NCBI GenBank assembly: GCA_009778255.1
Contig: WRKD01000222.1
Span: 1-25,698, forward strand
Direction of reading: 5' to 3'
Source of the DNA: Bacillota bacterium
GTDB lineage: Bacteria > Bacillota > Dehalobacteriia > UBA4068
DNA length: 25,698 bases
Position numbers and translations under genes: made by a program. This document shows positions 24,932-25,698 of the stretch, in pieces; positions within the stretch are counted from its first letter, which is position 1, and every line of letters starts with the position of its first letter. The notes beneath the pieces were generated by a model. The model did not search any database and was not told where the DNA came from. It was given only the letters and a program-made list of their open reading frames with translations.

Positions 24932-24964
24932 GGCGGCGGTATCTTTGTCCATGATACCGCCGCC
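24932..24964 (-). terminator. GC-rich hairpin at the end of the mobile-element genes
   Basis: GGCGGCGGTATC (24932-24943) and GATACCGCCGCC (24953-24964) form a perfect 12-bp stem with a nine-base loop. It lies nine bases past the stop of the small - strand gene and probably ends its transcript, although only a short T-rich run follows on that strand. Confidence 0.65.
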
Positions 24965-24973
24965 CTTATGTCA

Positions 24974-25162
24974 TTAGTCTTTTTCTTTCCCTTCCACACC
25001 GAATTTTTCCGCTTTCCGTTGAGCTTTCCACTCGGCAAATTCTTTCTGCCCTTCTTCGCTTTCATAGAAAGCGAGAATATCCGGCATAATGCAGCGAGCG
25101 ATAGCTTCAATCTTGTATTGCGGAATTTTGGTGTTGTTGATTAGTTTTTTGCGCCTGCCCAA
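24974..25162 (-). CDS. small charged protein of clostridial mobilisable elements
   Basis: The 62-residue product (MGRRKKLINNTKIPQYKIEA at the start) is rich in Lys, Arg and Glu, with a helical tail (EEGQKEFAEWKAQRKAEKFG). Similar short proteins, recalled and not searched, accompany relaxase genes in conjugative and mobilisable elements of Clostridia; no function is known. The start is TTG 25162 with GGAGGG five to six bases upstream; the nearby ATG is out of frame. It follows the MobV-like gene on the same strand, and a strong hairpin follows its stop. Confidence 0.65.
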   Translation of the reverse strand: MGRRKKLINNTKIPQYKIEAIARCIMPDILAFYESEEGQKEFAEWKAQRKAEKFGVEGKEKD

Positions 25163-25248
25163 ATTGACCCTCCATGTAAATTTTATATTCAGTTTTCAAA
25201 GTACAGACCTGCCGGAGCAGGTGAAAGTATTAGTATAGGCATCTCTCC

Positions 25249-25698
25249 TTATCGTTCCTGTTGCTGTGTTTTCAGCTGTGTTCTGGCCTGTCGCTTGATT
25301 TCATCGGGAAGCGAATCAACAAATTGCCGGAGATTGTGATAATCGGCTTGCAGCTTGGCAGTTTCCATCTGCCGACCGATGCTGTCCTTTTCGTTCGACG
25401 CCGCTTTCTTAGCAAGGGCGGTGTTTTCCTTTTCCAGATAGTCGATTTCGCGCTTGTATTTGCGGACTTGCGTTTCAAACCGTTCCATATTCGGGAAAAA
25501 TTTGTTCAGCAGAGCAAGGGCATCATCTTTTTTCTTTTCGGCATTGAGCGGATTGATGCCGTCGAGTGTGGATTGTATCTTCTTGGCTTGTTTAGTGAGA
25601 TTGACCGCCTGCTTGAATACCCTCGTCGGAATGTGCCGCCGCCCTGTTTCGCTTGCCGATTCGCCACGTTCAATATCGGGGAACTTCTTGACCATGTG
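25249..25698 (-). CDS. MobV-like relaxase/plasmid recombination protein, C-terminal part (cut by the window edge)
   Basis: About 150 C-terminal residues are visible and the frame remains open at 25698, so the start lies beyond the window. The segment begins KKFPDIERGESASETGRRHI and then forms a long coiled coil (KQAVNLTKQAKKIQ; VRKYKREIDYLEKENTALAK; DYHNLRQFVDSLP). This is the pattern I associate with the C-terminal half of MobV/Pre relaxases from Gram-positive mobilisable elements. The catalytic N-terminal domain is not in view, so activity cannot be judged. Its neighbour is a small charged protein, and it points away from the tRNA-Leu gene's coding direction. Confidence 0.65.
   Translation of the reverse strand, partial: HMVKKFPDIERGESASETGRRHIPTRVFKQAVNLTKQAKKIQSTLDGINPLNAEKKKDDALALLNKFFPNMERFETQVRKYKREIDYLEKENTALAKKAASNEKDSIGRQMETAKLQADYHNLRQFVDSLPDEIKRQARTQLKTQQQER

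Noticed and set aside
24665..24952. Open frame of 95 codons on the - strand containing VPEVGLEPTRVTPLDFESST
   Set aside because: That string is the classic translation of antisense tRNA-Leu. Only the upstream hydrophobic part might be real, and it is listed as a low-interest finding.
24580..25110. Open frame of 176 codons on the - strand across the tRNA-Leu gene
   Set aside because: It crosses the antisense of tRNA-Leu in another frame (RRSDSNRHGLPHL) and overlaps the real 62-residue gene. Such strings are a known artefact of calling genes opposite tRNA-Leu.

Overview
The window looks like chromosome from a low-to-moderate GC Gram-positive bacterium of the Bacillota, most likely Clostridia-like. 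The reasons are strong AGGAGG-type ribosome binding sites, the block rpsB-tsf / pyrH-frr, a clostridial 2[4Fe-4S] ferredoxin, LytR-CpsA-Psr (LCP) and TagA/WecG cell-wall enzymes, copper-amine-oxidase-type stalk domains, an ECF transporter S component and, at the right edge, MobV-type mobilisation DNA. No species can be named from the sequence alone.

Layout. Bases 1-305 are non-coding apart from a possible 11-codon leader peptide and a fragment resembling a dispersed intergenic repeat. A potassium-uptake pair trkA-trkH follows on the + strand (306-3122). It converges on an unrecognised 400-residue protein on the - strand (3136-4338) that may hold two PH-like domains. Next, on the - strand, come recG and, 36 bases after it, a RecG-C-like ATPase/winged-helix protein that lacks the usual N-terminal AlbA_2 domain and carries a 12-bp tandem repeat tract; a hairpin terminator ends this unit. 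Divergent from recG are a promoter, a putative 56-codon small gene and a secreted leucine-rich-repeat protein with stalk domains.

The translation block (9578-12563) has an rpsB leader with possible alternative pairings, then rpsB, tsf, a terminator, pyrH and frr (overlapping pyrH by 14 bases). A ferredoxin with its own promoter follows. A bidirectional terminator with nested inverted repeats separates it from a - strand cell-surface operon: a stalk-domain membrane protein, two tandem paralogous LCP proteins and a TagA/WecG glycosyltransferase. These together suggest synthesis of a wall-linked glycopolymer and its attachment to peptidoglycan.

Upstream of that operon, also on the - strand, is the most striking gene of the window (17177-22801): a secreted protein of 1874 residues with two complete S15 (X-Pro dipeptidyl-peptidase/CocE-like) serine hydrolase units, joined by an InlB/Flg_new-type repeat and a cohesin-like module. 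A small DUF3467-like gene precedes it. On the + strand, an ECF transporter S component overlaps a class I methyltransferase gene, followed by tRNA-Leu(CAA) with its own promoter and terminator. From about 24830 to the right edge the sequence changes character. It holds a small charged protein and the C-terminal part of a MobV-like relaxase, so a mobilisable element probably sits next to the tRNA gene.

No CRISPR array, rRNA gene or complete insertion sequence was seen.
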